Shown here: positions 48,323-49,111 of the stretch, one piece after another | How the letters are laid out: each line of letters opens with the position of its first letter | How positions within the stretch are numbered: the first letter of the stretch is position 1 | Virus record (IMG/VR): IMGVR_UViG_3300042559_002235 | Location: 1 to 49,111 of that record | Length of the DNA: 49,111 nt | Direction: 5' to 3' (one strand) | Source: a virus | Notes under the pieces: generated by a model | Database searches by the model: none | The model's input: the letters and a program-made list of their open reading frames with translations, nothing else | Told to the model about the DNA's origin: nothing | Position numbers and translations under genes: made by a program

Positions 48323-48412
48323 ATGAAAATTCTTAAAATATTTGAAGAAAAGTTAAGATATAAAAATCACTCTTCTTCCAAAACAACGGTTGAGTGTAAA
48401 AAATCGTTTTAA
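48323..48412 (+). pseudogene. Capsid-targeting-type ORF cut by hairpin repeat B
   Basis: Twenty-nine codons: MKILKIFEEKLRYKNHSSSK, then residues encoded inside repeat B (from 48385) and a stop at 48410-48412. The start matches the MKxIxxFE motif and follows an ATATATG-rich promoter-like stretch. The natural 3' part seems lost or displaced by the repeat. Confidence 0.5.
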
Positions 48413-48432
48413 TGTTTTTTACACTTTGTTAT
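48385..48432 (+). repeat. 48-bp hairpin repeat, copy B
   Basis: AACGGTTGAGTG...TTTGTTAT, 47 of 48 bases the same as copy A at 47847. Confidence 0.9.
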
Positions 48433-48634
48433 AAATATGTAAAACTAAAATTATACAATATGAAAAAATACTTTATTAAACAAGAATTGATGTGTGGTGA
48501 AGTTTATCACATGATATATGTAAGATGGTTTGGATTATTTGAATCATTTTATGAAAGGTGGAATACTTATGAAACAGCGAAAATAAGACTGAACGAATTA
48601 AACAATTCATAATTTTAGTTTTATTATTTATAAC
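48428..48634 (+). repeat. Inverted repeat IR-3 around a small gene
   Basis: Arm 1 (48428 on) is GTTATAAAT, ATG, TAAAACTAAAATTAT. Arm 2 (48609-48634) is its complement with AA in place of ATG. The layout matches IR-1. The arms enclose the gene at 48460. Confidence 0.85.
48460..48612 (+). CDS. Small protein within IR-3
   Basis: 50 residues, start chosen at MKKYFIKQELMCGEV because the longer frame (from 48412) lies in the hairpin repeat. It is aromatic-rich (YVRWFGLFESFYERWNTY). The stop codon overlaps arm 2 of the inverted repeat. No family recognised. Confidence 0.5.
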   Translation: MKKYFIKQELMCGEVYHMIYVRWFGLFESFYERWNTYETAKIRLNELNNS

Positions 48635-48688
48635 TGAGATATATACACACGTTTCAAATCAATTATTGAGTAAAGTAAATCTACCAAT

Positions 48689-49045
48689 ATGAGTGATGAT
48701 TTTTTTGATAGTTTTAAAGGTAAGCCTAAATATGACCATAAAGTAAGAGTAGTTCATTTTAAGAAAGAACCTTTTGACATTTATATTGGTCGGTTACCAA
48801 ATGGTAAATACAATAAGTGGTCTTACCCTAAAGAATTGCGTGATACTTTTCCAGAGGGAACTACGAGAAAAAAAATCGTAGATGCTTATGAAGAGTATTT
48901 ACTTTCTAATGAAGAATTAATGAATGACTTACATGAATTAAAAGATAAAGTTCTTGGGTGTTGGTGTAAAAATTTAGGAGGTGGTGGTAAATCTTGTCAC
49001 GGAGATATACTTGTTAAATGGGTAAAGAAAACTTGTAATGATTAA
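48689..49045 (+). CDS. DUF4326 protein
   Basis: 118 residues. FDIYIGRLPNGKYNKWSYP, GTTRKKIVDAYEEYLL, ELKDKVLGCWCKNL and SCHGDILVKWV are the DUF4326 blocks, with Cys and His residues that could hold a metal. The family occurs often in phages and is uncharacterised. The usual GNPF is changed to SYPK. Confidence 0.8.
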   Translation: MSDDFFDSFKGKPKYDHKVRVVHFKKEPFDIYIGRLPNGKYNKWSYPKELRDTFPEGTTRKKIVDAYEEYLLSNEELMNDLHELKDKVLGCWCKNLGGGGKSCHGDILVKWVKKTCND

Positions 49046-49059
49046 AATTACCTTTTCTA

Positions 49060-49111
49060 TTAGTTCTCTCTTCTTCTGATGTCATTATCTGGATCATAAG
49101 TTCCAATACCA
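49060..49111 (-). CDS. C-terminal end of a partial gene
   Basis: On the minus strand the frame reads GIGTYDPDNDIRRREN and stops at 49060-49062. It is open to the right edge. The composition looks coding, but only 16 full codons are visible. Confidence 0.3.
   Translation of the reverse strand, partial: GIGTYDPDNDIRRREN

Noticed and set aside
47847-48634. Canonical integron attC sites
   Set aside because: The RYYYAAC and GTTRRRY core sites are not matched, and no integrase gene is in the window. Only the structural logic is similar.
1-49111. tRNA genes and an smpB gene
   Set aside because: I saw no cloverleaf with a TTCRA T-loop and no SmpB-like frame. A scan with tRNAscan-SE and a profile search would settle this.

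Overview
The window is AT-rich DNA (about 30% G+C by eye) that reads as a piece of a large T4-like contractile-tailed phage, probably infecting a member of the Bacteroidetes. The phage assignment rests on recognisable T4-type virion and packaging genes: large terminase gp17, a probable small terminase gp16, portal gp20, prohead protease gp21, major capsid protein gp23, head-completion nuclease gp4, sheath stabiliser gp15 and baseplate gp25. It also has the clamp loader gp44 and a gp55-like late sigma factor. The host guess rests on host-type promoters with the TTTG / TAnnTTTG pattern, little Shine-Dalgarno signal, and a ClpS of Bacteroidetes type. Genes are packed tightly on both strands, often with 1-4 nt overlaps.

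Layout. 1-4.3 kb: small unknown genes, then probable TerS divergent from TerL (4.3-6.5 kb). 6.4-8.3 kb: ClpS, a HAD-family protein and a two-gene membrane/coiled-coil pair that could be spanins. 8.3-14.9 kb: a Gln/Ala/Pro-rich protein, an isochorismatase-like protein, gp25, gp44, gp15, a conserved large unknown protein and the late sigma factor. 14.9-18.5 kb: a type II glutamine synthetase, small genes, gp4. 18.5-27.6 kb: portal, RNase R, a protease-scaffold fusion and the major capsid protein. 27.7-30.5 kb: a stand-alone NFACT-R protein, a zinc peptidase, an acidic protein and a tmRNA gene. 30.5-33.6 kb: RNA-ligase remnant, NADAR hydrolase, DNA adenine methylase, DUF1653 and a capsid-fold relative. 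33.6-46.4 kb: unknowns, nucleotidyltransferase, glycosyltransferases, a ligase-like protein, a PolA-like palm protein, a second capsid-fold relative, a retropepsin-like protease and a second zinc peptidase. 46.4-49.1 kb: membrane protein, 2H phosphoesterase, a cluster of structured inverted repeats carrying very small genes, and a DUF4326 protein.

How they may work together. (1) An A/T motif, TTAATATATA, sits upstream of most virion genes and is the likely promoter read by the gp55-like sigma factor. (2) At least ten otherwise unrelated proteins share an N-terminus like MKxIxxFE, usually ending in [LIVF]-x-E. This resembles the T4 capsid-targeting sequence removed by the gp21 protease, and suggests many gene products are loaded into the prohead. 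The protease is fused to a scaffold-like array of 14-residue repeats, nearly every one carrying LAE or IAE. (3) tmRNA, RNase R, an NFACT-R domain and ClpS together look like a phage-carried ribosome-rescue and protein-quality-control set; this grouping is inference. (4) NADAR, the methylase and the 2H phosphoesterase are candidate counter-defence functions.

Limits: all assignments come from reading motifs by eye. No searches or structure predictions were run.
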